From: Cepaea nemoralis
Lineage: Eukaryota; Mollusca; Gastropoda; Stylommatophora; Helicidae
Length of the DNA: 64,000 bases
Direction of reading: 5' to 3'
Assembly (NCBI GenBank): GCA_014155875.1
Contig: JACEFZ010026854.1
Coordinates: 726,500 to 790,499, forward strand
Under the pieces are notes generated by a model. It was not told where the DNA came from, made no database searches, and worked only from the letters and a program-made list of their open reading frames with translations. Positions within the stretch are counted from its first letter, which is position 1, and each line of letters begins with the position of its first letter. The translations under genes were made by a program, and so were the position numbers. This document shows, piece by piece, positions 10,959 through 22,397 of the stretch.

Positions 10959-11592
10959 GACTAGTTAGTTATTCGACAGATCATCCTCACTGCACATTGA
11001 ACCATTCAGTCCATAAGTGCTCGGATCCCATCCTCAGCAAATCCCGCAGCGTGTAGCGGCTCACGACACCAGTTGTGTGTTGGTTTATTACTCTTCTTTG
11101 GCTTCCTGCGTAGTGTTCTTGTTTGGCCACACCTCTTATAATTATCTTGCTGTTCTTGCAACCTGACCATGGTTGTAGATTCTCAGTCATCGCTTGGTTC
11201 TTGTAAACGACTTACTTCTCGTAGAGCATTCAGAATGTCTTCCTGGTCCGTGGCTCGTCCGCCTTCCACAATAGCCCTACCTGCAAGCCTGTCAGCTTGC
11301 TTATTCCCTTGGACACCCGCATGCCCTGGCACGAAGATGAAACTAATCTTTGCCAGTCGAGACCGCTCCAGAGACAGCAACCACTCTCTTCGGACCCACC
11401 CCATCTCTATACTTTTGAGCAAAGTCATTGAGTCACTACGGACACATGCCCATTTGAATGTCTGTGTCTCGAACCATGTTATTGCTGTACTTACTGCCAT
11501 GACTTCCATAGTCAGGTTGTTGTGGTCAAAGCAAAAGCGCCATACTCTTCCTTCACACTTTTCCCCCCGGCCTGAGCCGTAAAGGTCCATGA
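10959..11592 (-). mobile_element. I-type LINE 3' end with RNase H, inserted in satellite
   Basis: Minus-strand 3' piece of an RNase H-bearing non-LTR element. An open segment at 11590-11183 encodes RNase H C-terminal motifs: TMEVMAVS (catalytic Glu), SDSMTLL (Asp) and PGHAGVQGNKQADRLAG (last Asp). The first DGS block is missing, so the copy is 5'-truncated. Its 3' end reaches the tail at about 10965 (gttagttattcgaca on +). Homologous copies lie at 19655-20905 and 49551-51836. Satellite monomers continue on both sides, so it inserted into the array. An Ingi- or Nimb-like clade is my best guess. Confidence 0.85.
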
Positions 11593-11599
11593 ACTTCTC

Positions 11600-11920
11600 A
11601 CTCCTCCTAAACTCCTTCTAGGATAATCTGGTCTAATAAACCTGCTACAACCTCATGTATGAGATATTAGTCTGGTCATCCATCGTCAACCCCATTATAG
11701 AACATATTAGTCTAATCAAATATTCAAAGACCCCATTATAGGACATACTGGTCTAATAAGACACAAATGACACCACTATAGAACATATTGGTCTATTCAG
11801 CCACCTATAACTCTACTCTAGGACATATGCATCTATTCACCCATTTACAACCCCACTCTATAACTATGTGATCTAATCAGCCATGTACAAACTCCACTCT
11901 ATCACACACTGATCTTAAAC
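11600..11920. repeat. Diverged edge of the 40-bp satellite
   Basis: Eight or so degenerate monomers keep the pattern 'ccact.tagga.a.a.tg.tctaatcagcca'. They are much less alike than the core array, as expected at a satellite edge. Confidence 0.8.
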
Positions 11921-11939
11921 AGAAGCATACAGTTCCATG

Positions 11940-12065
11940 CAAGAAGATCCGACTTTACTCTACAACGTTTTACCTCATATGGCTCGGTCTCTTCCCGCAG
12001 GGAGTTCTGCCAAAAGCTTCTCACAAAGTACGAACTCCATTGCTCCAGCGACGACGAACACCACT
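11940..12065. repeat. Interspersed repeat shared with 36665-36790 and 39665-39790
   Basis: Contains 'catatggctcggtctctt', 'aagtacgaactcc' and 'agcgacga', found in the same order in the two 3-kb duplicated units, with lower identity. Family not recognised. A poly(C) run of 17 follows at 12089-12105. Confidence 0.55.
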
Positions 12066-12149
12066 GTATCCGCACTAATGTCATTACTCCCCCCCCCCCC
12101 CCCCCAAATCGTGTTATTATTAATCCCCACCGTTGACTAAACTTCGTAG

Positions 12150-12899
12150 CAAATAAAGAGTTAAAGTAATAACTTCTCGCAACAAAAAGAGACGTATTGT
12201 CCACGTTTGGTAACCATTGTCAAGATATAACATGACGTATTGTTATATCTGCTGTCCAGACATGTTATTCTGCAAAGACTTAGCATAAATATAATTTCCT
12301 TCAGCACAATCCCCTCGACACATGTTACAAAGAAACGTCAAGCAGTCGTTGGCTGTAGCTATTTTGTCTTACACTTGGGTTAATGCTGATAATTTCTCCT
12401 AACAGGATTGTCTACAGAAGACAGACATATATCCGAATTAATATGTAGCGCTTACTGTACGTTGGGTTTATATCAGCTAATAAATATGCCACTACTGTTG
12501 TTCTTTATTGGTTTGTACATACATTTTACTAAGCAGAGCTGCCAACAAAGTTATATACTGAGATACTTCTCGGATATCTAAATGTTGTACATAATTTAAT
12601 CAATGTGGCTGCTGCGAGTGTTCTCTGTGGCTAAGTATTCTGTCAATCACTTCTGAACACAAACGTTCTCACGTCACAAATCTAAGAAAATCAATAGAAA
12701 TTGCATTATTCTTTTGCATATTGCCAATGCCGTATTTATTACCTCGTTGATAATGGCTGGCCACAACCCACTGTCTTTAGTGTTGTCATTGACTGCTGAT
12801 ATAGATGTTTCACCATGCTACGATGTAAAGCTAACACATTTTCTGTAGCTCCTCCCCTGCCTCACTAACCTGCCCCCAAAAATGTCTTGGTATCCCTGC
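12150..12899. other. No recognised feature
   Basis: AT-rich sequence with no frame over 60 codons, no TE motif and no repeat that I can match elsewhere in the window. Confidence 0.5.
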
Positions 12900-12905
12900 T
12901 ATTCA

Positions 12906-13062
12906 CCATCATCAGCATGTGAACAGGGACGTGGTGTAGGCGTACGTCTGCCCACAGATCACGGTGTTCTGGATCAATGCTGCTGGTGATACTCATGCAT
13001 GCTATCGTCTCAGACCTTCAGGCATCCTATCTCTTTATCTACCTCTGTCTCTTCCAACGCCG
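12906..13062 (-). mobile_element. RTE-B 3' terminal fragment
   Basis: Runs in the same orientation as the next element. 'caccatcatcagcatgtg' is the tail, followed by sequence parallel to 13090-13195 ('ggtgtaggcgt...ctggatcaatgctgc'). It repeats the arrangement at 5161-6340, with an extra RTE-B 3' end directly downstream of another. Confidence 0.6.
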
Positions 13063-13067
13063 TACTT

Positions 13068-14145
13068 TATTCTCTAATCATTCTCATCATTATCAAGTGC
13101 CGTGCCGACCGGCGTAGGCGTTCATGACTCTCGACAAATCTCTGTCTTTGGTTTTCTGGATCAACTCTGCCGTTGATATTCCTCCATACCACCGTTGCAA
13201 TCCATTCAGCATAATTTATCGTGGTCTGCCTCTGCCTCTCTTCCCCTGGATCTTTCCAGTTGTCACAATGTTCTCCAGGGTCTCTCTTCTCATCACATGA
13301 CCAAAAAAGCTGTTTGTCTCTCTCTTATTGTTGTATATAATATTCTAGTTTCGCCAGCCTTTTCAAGGCATTCGTCGTTAGTTACTTATGCAGTCCAAGG
13401 AATTCGCAACGTTCGTCTAAGGAACAACATCTCTGTTGCTTCCAGTCTCCTCCTAATTTGTTCATTTATATTCCAAGATTCACAGCCATACGGTAAAACA
13501 GGTTCTATACAGCACCTCAGCACTTTCTTTCTTACATTAAAAGATAGCGACTTATTGCATTAGATAGTCTTCATTTTTCTTTTCTTTTAATGAGCCTTTG
13601 CTTGCCCTATTCTGCTCCTGATCTCTGTTGTGCATCTTCTATCTAATGTTATAAATGTCCCTAGATATTTAAAACTATCCACATGGTGAAGAATTTTCCC
13701 TTCTGTCTCTATTTCACATTTGGGTGTCACCTGTTTCTTTGATATAACCATTGTTACTGTTTTCTTGATATTCAAGGAGAGTCCTTTCTTTGCACTCTCT
13801 GTTATTATAATGTCCAACAATTGTTGTAGATCTTTTTCATTATCCGCTATCAATACTGTGTCAACTGCATAGCATATATTATTTATATTATAACCTCCAA
13901 ATACTATTCCTGGCTTTTCTTTGATCTCTCTCATCATTACTTCGCTATAGAGGGAGAAGAGATCTGGTGAGAAAACACATCCCTGTCTTACTCCCAACTT
14001 TATGTGTTCATAATTTCCGTCTTTATTTCCCATTTTAATTGCTAGTGTTTGAATCCAGTAAAGAGTTGTTATTATTCTGAGATCTTTGCCATCAATGTTA
14101 ATATCTTCCAACATTTTAATCAGTTCATCATGATTTACTTTATGA
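13068..14145 (-). mobile_element. RTE-B LINE, 3' part of split copy
   Basis: Minus-strand RT remnant with the best preserved RTE-B frame (14114-13587, 175 codons). It shows DGKDLRI, the YWIQTLA block, VRQGCVFSPDLFSLYSE, GGYNINNICYAVDTVLIAD (active site AVDT where AVDD or YADD is expected), LNIKKTVTMVIS and YLGTFITLDRRC. The C-terminal part (13563-13100) is frameshifted. The 3' tail is catcattatc on +. It is interrupted at 14146-14156 by the RTE-A insertion and resumes at 17424. Confidence 0.85.
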
Positions 14146-14156
14146 AATGCCTTAGT
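14146..14156. repeat. Target-site duplication, left copy (aatgccttagt)
   Basis: The 11-bp aatgccttagt recurs at 17413-17423, and joining the two flanks restores RTE-B continuity. Confidence 0.85.
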
Positions 14157-14682
14157 GTGGACTGCGCCTGGCCCTGCAGCCAGCAGGGTTAGGATCGGCT
14201 AGCCTCTCCCAGGAGGAGTGAATAGTGAAAATTAGTAGCCTGCCGATGACCCGCAGACTATACAAGACAACCTTACCTCCACGTGGTGTAGACTGGGAAA
14301 CCATGACCGCGATGTTATGGGCTAACAGGGATATGGCTCACCATAGGGGATGGACTCCCTATGGTCAGATTTTTTCCTAAATCTGCGACTGGCCTAGCAA
14401 GCAGGCAATAGATCTTCATACTGCTCGTAGAAAAACTAAGAAGTATAAACGGACTGACCCTAATGGATAAATAGATAATGGATAATAGGAAAATTTGACT
14501 GTTGGAATAGCGGACACTAGAATAAAGGGGGAAGGAAGCAAGGAGATCCACCACAGTTACACGTTTGTCTACTCTGGAGTGGAACAGCAAGAAAGGACAA
14601 GAAACAGTGTGGGAATAGTCATTGAACCACGGCTAGCAAAAGGAAACTAGAAATAAAATATATATCAGAAAGAATCATAACA

Positions 14683-15210
14683 GTGAGAATAAAAGAAGAA
14701 ACAATTACAACGTATGTACAAATATACGCTCCATGTAATACAAAAAATAATGAGCAAGAATGCGAGGACTTCTACGAAGACATCCATGACGTGTTAAATA
14801 AAATAGATAAGCAGGACAACATCATAGTTATGGGAGACTTCAATGCAAGACTAGGACACAACAGAGCAGGCATAGAAAAACATCTTGGAGCATTTGGAGA
14901 CCAACATAATGAAAGAAATGATAACGGAAGTAGACTGATAGAGCTATGCAGCCAACACGACCTATATATAACAAATACATTCTATAAACACACAGACTTA
15001 CAAATATACACCTGGTATAAATGGAACGATCTAGATACTAAAAGCCAAATTGATTTTATATTAACAAGAAATAACAGAAAGAGAAATATATTAGATGCAA
15101 GGGCAGTGCCAAAATTCGGTATAAACACAGACCACAAAACAGTCGTTGCCACAATAAGAATCATCAGTAGAAGCAAAGACCAGGAAAATACATGCCATGT
15201 GAAACAGTAA
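14683..15210 (+). pseudogene. RTE-A apurinic endonuclease domain
   Basis: Open for 175 codons but lacking its N-terminal part, which lies out of frame at about 14490-14660 (YSGVEQQERTRNSVGIVIEP). Recognisable AP-endonuclease motifs are VQIYAPC, MGDFNARLG (metal- and nucleophile-positioning Asp/Asn), RLIELCSQHDLYITNTFY, TWYKWND..SQIDFIL (Asp) and the terminal INTDHKTVVA (catalytic Asp-His). This domain nicks target DNA to prime reverse transcription. The pattern resembles the BovB/RTE endonucleases often labelled 'craniofacial development protein 2-like'. Confidence 0.85.
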
Positions 15211-15427
15211 ACCTAAACAACCTCAAAGACGAGACAGTGAGGGAAAATTATGAAAAAGAGCTAACTGAAATCTTTCTAAAATTACCTATAGAAAGAAATC
15301 CAGCGGAAGAAGAATGGGAGATGTTGAAATCAAGCATTTTAAATACTGCAAAGATAACATGTGGAACCATGAAAATACGCAAAACACGGATAAAGAAAAT
15401 AACACATTGGTGGAACGCGGAAGTAAA

Positions 15428-15512
15428 ATAAAAATTAACTTGCATGTCCTTCACAGGAGTCAACCCCAGCATTTTCGCTGTTCGTGATTCCTGGGCAAAT
15501 TTTACGTTCAGT
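15428..15512. mobile_element. 85-bp insertion in the RTE-A linker (tentative)
   Basis: Foreign-looking segment between WWNAEVK and the following AVKDKKEKYKKW block. It is bounded by the 7-bp direct repeat aagtaaa at 15421-15427 and 15513-15519. No family recognised. Confidence 0.4.
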
Positions 15513-15789
15513 AAGTAAAGAAAGCTGTAAAAGACAAAAAGGAAAAATATAAAAAGTGGTCGAAGAGCAAACAGGAATGCGATTACATAGAATATAGAAT
15601 AGCGAGAAGACATGTGAATAGAATAGTAAAGAGAGAAAAACAAAAAGACTGGGACGAGTATTGAGAAACTCTAAATAAAAAATACAAGGAGGCAACTAGA
15701 AACTTCAATAAAAAGATAAGAACCCTTTGACCCAACTGAAATAATTAACAACGAAAATGGAGAACCAATAAGTGAACAAAAACAAATCC

Positions 15790-17190
15790 TAATAAGATGG
15801 AAACAGTACTTCGAACAACTTCAACATCCCATCAGATGTCACAGGAATTAAATAAACCGACACAGATGCCACCGAAGAACTAGAACCAGACATACTGAAA
15901 GAAGAAATTATAGAAGCCATCAGATTAGCCCCATTAAACAAATCACTAGGACAAGATGAATTACCAAATGAACTAATTAAAGCAGCAAGAGAAGTAGGAG
16001 CAGCATGGCTACATAGACTATTCAACCATGTTTGGGTAGAACAACAGACACCACGAGACTGGGGAAACGCCATAATTATCCCAATTTGGAAAAACAAAAT
16101 GTCAGCAAAAGAGACAAAAGAGAGGGGAAATATTTTGCAAACTTCTTGAGAAAAGACTACGAACTATTATAGAACCCCAGCTAAGCGAAACATAACTTGG
16201 ATTTAGGAAAAACAAAGGATGTGCAGATGCCATTTTTGCTCTTAGACAACTTATAGAAAAATCAATCGAATTCAATGAAACACTCTACTTAGCCTTTGTC
16301 GACCAAGAAAAGGCATTTGATAGAGTAGATAGAAACAAGCTGTGGAAATCCTTAAACAATATGGAGTGAGTACACATCTAACAAACCTATGTAGAAGTTT
16401 ATACAACAACAGTGAATGCATAGTGAGAGCAACTGGAGGACACTCAGAACCCTTCACCATAAAATCCGGAGCACAACAAGGTTGTGTCTTGTCCCCTCTC
16501 TTGTTTATAACATATAAAGCCAACATATGTAAAGAAACCAGCCAAACAGAGACCGCAAGAACACCGCATGACAAGAACACAGAAGAAGAACCGTCTGAAA
16601 ATCTAAAACCATTAGAGAACTTCTGTTTGCGGACGACCAAGCACTAATATCAAAATCAGAAGCTGAATTACAAGACCACATGTATAGTCTAAATGAAATG
16701 TGTAGGGAACATAACACGAAAATTAGCACAAGTAAAACAGAGGTATCAACTATAACTAAAGAAGAAAGACAACAACAATTCACCTGAACGAACATCCCTT
16801 GAAACAAGTAATGAGTTTCAAGTACCTAGGAAGTATAATATCATCAAATGGCAAACCAGAAGACGAGATCGAAAATAGAAGCTATAAGGCAAACCAACTC
16901 ATTTGACAAATGGCACCAATACTAAAGAACAAACATGTATTAATAGCTGCTAAGAAAGCACTTTACAACAAAATCTTCCTTCCAACTCTATGTTACCAAT
17001 GCCAAACCTGGACAGTGACAGAAAAAGAGAAAAGAAAAATCACAACAACAGAAATTAGATTCCTGAGAAGAATACTCAATGTATCAAGAAGAGATAAGAT
17101 CAGAAATGAAAAAATCAGGACTAAAGTGGGAGTTATAGCTGCACTAGATATTATTAGAAGGCAGCAAGTCAAATAGTTTGGCCATGCAAG
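15790..17190 (+). pseudogene. RTE-A reverse transcriptase, broken
   Basis: RT blocks in several frames. They include the DELPNELIK region (about 15955), GFRKNKGCADAIFALRQLIEKS (about 16200), LAFVDQEKAFDRVDR (about 16290), GGHSEPFTIKSGAQQGCVLSPLLF (16435-16507) and ELLFADDQALIS (about 16620, 'cggacgaccaagca', the FADD active site out of frame with the block before it). The C-terminal YLGSIISSNG, RRQQVKxFGHAS and GRGRPRKRW blocks end at about 17280. About six frame changes or stops are needed to read through. Confidence 0.8.
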
Positions 17191-17423
17191 TAGGTTACCA
17201 ACTAACAGTCTACCACAACAAGCAATGATGTAAAGACCAGAGGGAAGCAGGGGAAGAGGCCGACCACGTAAACGATGGACGCAGGGAATAACAGTCCATG
17301 GGAATGTCGATACATCAAGCCCATAAGCGGGCACTCTCCCGCGGTTTATACTTCACCTCGACACCACAATGTACAAGAGGAACATGATGAGATGAGATGA
17401 TGAGAGGAGATGAATGCCTTAGT

Positions 17424-17720
17424 ATAATCTATGAAGCACAAATATATGTCTTTATTTGTCTCTACTAATCTTCCTAATAGTGTTCGTAATATGTATATTG
17501 CATTGTTTTTACCTTTTCCTACTGCTCTTCACCAATTTCCATGTTTATTTTCTTCCTTATTCTTCTCATTATAATTCTAAGTAGAGGCTTAGTGACATTA
17601 TTTATGAGGTTAATTGTACGAAAATCTTCGCATTTAGTTGCTCCTGGTCTGTTTGGTATAGCTATAAATACAGATTTCAATATATCTATCTTAATTATTA
17701 TCAACCTATCTATCTTAATT
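17424..17720 (-). mobile_element. RTE-B LINE, 5' part of split copy
   Basis: Continuation of 13068-14145 beyond the RTE-A insertion. The minus strand reads FIAIPNRPGATKCEDFRTINL...LLRIIMRRIRKKINMEIGEEQ (17704-17519), the first conserved RT block of this family, comparable with 1911-1681. The copy ends near 17720, where a (CTT)n tract begins, and has no endonuclease. Confidence 0.8.
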
Positions 17721-17730
17721 ATTTGACCAA

Positions 17731-17733
17731 ATA

Positions 17734-17764
<31 letters not shown>

Positions 17765-17911
17765 CTTCTTCTTCTTCTTCTTCTTCTTCTTCTCCTTCTT
17801 CTCCTTCTCCTCCTCCTCCTCCTCCTTCTTCTTCTTCTTCTTCTTCTTCTTCTTCTTCTTCTTCTTCTTCTTCTTCTTCTTCTTCTTCTTCTTCTTCTTC
17901 TTCTTCTTCTT

Positions 17912-17944
<33 letters not shown>

Positions 17945-18124
17945 CTTCTTCTTCTTCTTCTTCTTCTTCTTCTTCTTCTTCTTCTTCTTCTTCTTCTTCT
18001 TCTTCTTCTTCTTCTTCTTCTTCTTCTTCTTCTTCTTCTTCTTTTTCTTCTTCTTCTTCTTCTTCTTCTTCTTCTTCTTCTTCTTCTTCTTCTTCTTCTT
18101 CTTCTTCTCCTCCTCCTCCTCCTC

Positions 18125-18178
<54 letters not shown>

Positions 18179-18196
18179 CTACTACTACTACTACTT
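17731..18196. repeat. (CTT)n / (CTA)n compound microsatellite, about 465 bp
   Basis: Nearly uninterrupted CTT from 17731 to 18107 with a few CTC blocks, then CTC and CTA triplets to 18196. The long Arg- or Ser-rich minus-strand frame over it is an artefact of the triplet repeat. Confidence 0.97.
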
Positions 18197-18204
18197 TCTG
18201 TTCT

Positions 18205-18720
18205 TCTCTTTATCCTTCTTCTTCTGTTGTTTCTTCGGTGAACATAGTTTGCAAGGCTCTGTAGTGGCATTGATCACGAATTAAGTTCGTATCCAAAGTT
18301 CTCTCCTATGGGTAAACTTTCATCTCTCTGTCTGTCGAAGTCAGGGCATGGTGCTTTTGGCGAATTAAAAGAGATTTAATCTCAAATGTGTTGGATTTTG
18401 GATGGCTGAGGCTGACGAGATAATGAAGCAGGACTGTGACTCAAGCGACCTCCAAAGCTGAAAAGAATATACTGACATACACATTGACCTGCAAAACAAC
18501 ACTGCCCGGTTGACATTACACTTGGAGATATTGCGAAGGTCTGTCGTCTATTTCGGTCGACACTGGGATAAGGTAACTCGCCGAACAGAGTTTACGTCCT
18601 AAAGACATCATCATCTGCACAAACAAGTCCATGATGTCTAGTTCAAGGCCAGTGTGGGAGCGCACGGCACCAATGATGGGGGGGGGGGGAGGGGGGTTCA
18701 CTCATATCAATCACCTTGAT
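18205..18720. other. No gene; poly(G) run at 18679-18699
   Basis: Nothing assignable apart from an impure G run near 18679-18699. Confidence 0.5.
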
Positions 18721-18734
18721 ATATATACCCACAT

Positions 18735-18906
18735 GGTGGCGGGGTAGGAGGTATCCCATATCAATGGTGAAGTAAGGTGCCGCCTTCCCTCCGCTAGCCT
18801 AGGGACACCCTTGGACAAGGTGCGGTACCAATTTAGTCCCTGGATCATTGTTACGTGAAGCCATGGTTGCAGGTGGTGGATGAAGTTTAAAAGTAGCCGA
18901 CAGATA

Positions 18907-18942
<36 letters not shown>

Positions 18943-19184
18943 TGTGGGGGGAGGGGGGAAAGACAATGGCTACTGTCATCAACCATTATGGTCACTGCTA
19001 AGAAGTAAAGCAATGGCAATCTACCTTCTTTACAGATGCCAAGAAAACCATGTTTTACAATTGCATCGAAAATCAGAGAAACGGAATAAATGAGTGCTAC
19101 ATAGGAGCAGCCGCACATGGTAGGAGTAGTCATGTTTACCAGGTGACTCGTGACCAAAAGCAAGAGTGCAATAGATTACTATCC
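18735..19184 (+). mobile_element. Probable LINE 5' leader, with (TTA)n
   Basis: Leads directly into an endonuclease-like segment. It contains a (TTA)n run at 18907-18942 and a short G-rich block but no open frame. I infer it is the 5' UTR of that LINE from position only. Confidence 0.4.
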
Positions 19185-19650
19185 CTGATAGTGGGGTTTT
19201 GGAATGTTAGAATTATGAGTGGGGATCTCAAATTTGATAACATTAAGAACGAAGATGGGATATTAGCATGTTAGGTATATGTGAGACCAGACAAAAAGAA
19301 ATGGGCAGTTTAGTATCCTAGGAATATAACATAATTCATTCCGGTGGAGCGAAAACACAGTCAGGGGTAGCGATTGTAATGGATACAAAGAGATCAACGT
19401 CTATAAAACGATATTGGACTGTATCAGACAGAATATTACTAATAAAGTTAGGTGGCACACCTTTTGATATCAAAATAATACAAGCTTATGCACCAACAAC
19501 ACAAGGAGTGATGACAGCAGTGATGATAATAATGATTATAATAATTTGGAGAAAGGAAGCATTCAGAATAAACTATAATAATGGGTGATTTTAATGCTCA
19601 AGTTAGACATCAACAAGACAGACGCATAGTAAGCATGAATGGACTACGCC
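19185..19650 (+). pseudogene. LINE apurinic endonuclease, N-terminal fragment
   Basis: Begins with the conserved start of LINE endonucleases (FWNVRIMSGDLKFDNIKNE). It continues through HSGGAKTQSGVAIVMDTK and YWTVSDRILLIKLGG and an IIQAYAPTTQ block, then a frameshifted MGDFNAQV (19581). The copy is cut at about 19650 by a minus-strand I-type LINE. Stops occur at 19273 and near 19585. It most resembles RTE-type endonucleases and could belong to RTE-B, whose other copies here lack this domain. Confidence 0.7.
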
Positions 19651-19654
19651 ATGA

Positions 19655-20905
19655 AACTCATCTTTGCCAGCCGTGACACCAACCATTGTCTTCTTTTCGA
19701 CTTTTTTTTTTTTTTTTTGGTCTATGGACCCAACCCATTTCTACCTTCCTGAGCAAACTCAGTGAGTCACTAAGGAAACATGTCCCAGTGAAGGTCTGTG
19801 TCTCGAGCCATGTTATCACTTTACTTACTGCTATGAGGTCCATAGTCAGGCTACTTGTGGTCAAGGCAAAAGCACCAGAATCTTTCTTCACAAGTCTCCC
19901 TTCAGTCTGAGCCGAAAGAGCCCATGAACTTCTCATTCGCCGAACGACCGACCCATCTGAGTAAATGACCGCATCACACTCTAAAGAATACTCGAAGAGC
20001 AAATTCTGTACTTCCGCCTCCAGAGCAGCCTGAACGTCGCGACTGCATTTTCTGTCTAGTTGGATGCAAACTGAAAAGGACGTACAGAAGTATGTTGGCA
20101 CTTGTACCCAATCCTCGCCAGGTTCGATGTCCCCGGTAGAACACACCTGTTGCAGAATGTTTTTGGCATGACCCATCCACGACTTTCCTCTTTAATTAAC
20201 TTGCTGTCCTTTACATTCTTAATTTCGCTATGCAGTGGATGTTGTGTGCTTGAGTTGACACTTGCTCGGTAAATTTGTATTCTGTCCTCTATGATTGGGA
20301 AATCAAGAAGGTAGCGCATCGCCCTGTATGATGTATATCATGTATACCCAGAATAATACGCATAGCATCGTTCTGTATCCTCTCCACTCTTTCCATCTGC
20401 TTTCGGCTGAGAGTCAGGATCGTCATCTGTCAAAACTGTCATTTACTGCCTTGCGGTTCATGGCAGAGGGGTCTTTAAGCCTAGGGAATTAAGGTCGCCT
20501 GGCTAGTGCAGTCGCCGCGAAACGGACAGGTTAGGATTTTCTTTCCGCCATCGCATACTCAAAAACAGAAAGACCAGACCATCATATAGAAGACATAGAT
20601 GGCGCTGCTCGCAAGTTGTTGCCACCATCACCCTCATCGCAGCCAAACTCAGCTTGACCTTTGTTGTCACCTCGTCTTTGTGCTCAGTATAAGCAAGGCT
20701 TCGATCAAATGGTATCCCCAGGTATTTCATTGCCTGCGTTCTTTACACAATCTCTGACCACAGACTTACAATTGATGTTAGAGTGTTGATAATATGGTTA
20801 TTCAGAGAGAATCATGTCACGGCTGCCTTCGTTGGGTTGACCAATGCACCAGCTACTTCACACCAAGTGCTTATGCGATTGAGTTCTATTTGAAGTTTCT
20901 GTTGG
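19655..20905 (-). mobile_element. I-type LINE fragment (RT thumb to RNase H)
   Basis: Minus strand, homologous to 49960-51590. RT C-terminal sequence MKYLGIPFDRSLAYTEH lies at 20730-20680. RNase H follows: AVIYSDGSVVRR (first Asp), TMDLIAVSKVITWLETQTF and SDSLSLLRKVEMGW (20020-19740). The usual catalytic Glu of 'TMEVMAVS' reads Asp here. A (T)18 run at 19702-19719 interrupts the RNase H C-terminus. The element is truncated at both ends: no RT core and no 3' tail. Confidence 0.8.
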
Positions 20906-21267
20906 GTGAGGATGAAGATATAAGGAAAATAATCCTCAAATCTTAATAACCAACTGTTTAAGAAACGTGAACTGGCTCAAACGACTGTCTAGGGGAATAT
21001 ATAAAGAATACAGTAATTTTTCCTAAAGGAGGCCAATCGAGTACTGGAATTTTACCGAGCCATCGAGAGGAGAGCACTCACTGTCTGCAAACGGAGGGTC
21101 CATGTGTTTTTCCAGCCCACAGCAAGCTCCTTAGTAATGTTGTCCGTGAACTAATCTTATCAATGTGAACACACATGAAAAAAAAAACTCAAACACCAAT
21201 TAACAAGTAATTACACAGCGATTGCTTTCAACAAACAATATTATATTAAGATAACAAGGGAAAAGGA
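20906..21267. other. No recognised feature
   Basis: No frame or repeat identified before the tandem duplication starts. Confidence 0.5.
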
Positions 21268-21832
21268 AGAAAATATCTACAGATTCATAGAATATAGCAT
21301 AATCATTCACCCAACTACAACAACAACAACAACAAAAGAAAATAATAATAACATCTTATTAAACACTGTAACAATTATGTCTACTTAATTAATTGATTAA
21401 CAATCCAGATGTTATTGTGATGAAGAAATTAAATCACCATCCTCCTAGCTCTACTGAAATACTAAGGGATTTATAGTTCTCACGGAAAATATTCTTGGTT
21501 TGACAGGAACACCGTAAATGTCCATGAGTGAATTAAACTACATAGTTTATTGTTTACCATATTGATATATAATATTGCCATATTGATATATGGTAATTTC
21601 AAGAGAAGGAATGGCTAAAAACTATGGCCACATACAAATAGATAATATGACCTTTAAAAGAACGGAAACATACAAATACCTGGGTACAATCTTCAACTGC
21701 TCCAACATCATAAGGGAAGAAATACAAACTAGAATCAGTTCTGGAAATAAGATATACTATGCACTACAACATCTACTAAAATCAAAGGCGCTATCTCGTA
21801 ACACCAAAATCACAATATACAAAACACTGATC
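21268..21832 (+). repeat. 565-bp tandem duplication, copy 1
   Basis: Nearly identical to 21833-22397. It contains a (CAA)n stretch and the first part of an RTE-C RT frame (21590-21832). The junction falls in 'atcag|aaaata', with short shared bases (aga/gaaaa) at the breakpoint. Confidence 0.9.
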
Positions 21833-22397
21833 AGAAAATATCTACAGATTCATAGAATATAGCATAATCATTAACCCAACTACAGCAACAACAACAACAA
21901 AAGAAAATAATAATAACATCGTATTAAACACTGTAACAATTATGTCTACTTAATTAATTAATTAACTATCCTGATGTTATTGTGATGAAGAAATTAAATC
22001 ACCATCCTCCTAGCTCTACTGAAATACTAAGGGATTTATAGTTCTCACGGAAAATGTTCTTGGTTTGACAGGAACACCGTAAATGTCCATGAGTGAATAA
22101 ACTACATAGTTTATTGTTTACCATATTGATATATAATATTACCATATTGATATATGGTAATTTCAAGAGAAGGAATGGCTAAAAACTCTGGCCACATACA
22201 AATAGATAATATGACCTTTAAAAGAACGGAAACATACAAATACCTGGGTACAATCTTCAACTGCTCCAACATCATAAGGGAAGAAATACAAACTAGAATC
22301 AACTCTAGAAATAAGATATACTATGCACTACAACATCTACTAAAATCAAAGGCGCTATCTCGTAACACCAAAATCACAATATACAAAACACTGATCA
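21833..22397 (+). repeat. 565-bp tandem duplication, copy 2
   Basis: Same sequence as 21268-21832, except that it continues into the rest of the RTE-C frame at 22398. Copies differ by a few substitutions and one-base indels. Confidence 0.9.

Larger units (their letters stand above)
14157..17412 (+). mobile_element. Near full-length RTE-A LINE with TSDs
   Basis: 3.26 kb, a normal length for an RTE element. A non-coding 5' leader occupies about 14157-14390. An apurinic endonuclease domain follows (about 14490-15185), then a linker (15192-15720), RT (about 15790-17190) and a 3' end of imperfect GATGAG repeats (17385-17412). Exact 11-bp TSDs flank it. It sits inside the minus-strand RTE-B and is therefore the younger of the two. 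Frameshifts and stops interrupt both enzymatic domains. Confidence 0.88.

Noticed and set aside
17719..18270. 183-codon Arg/Ser-rich minus frame
   Set aside because: Translation of a (CTT)n/(CTA)n microsatellite; no independent coding signal.
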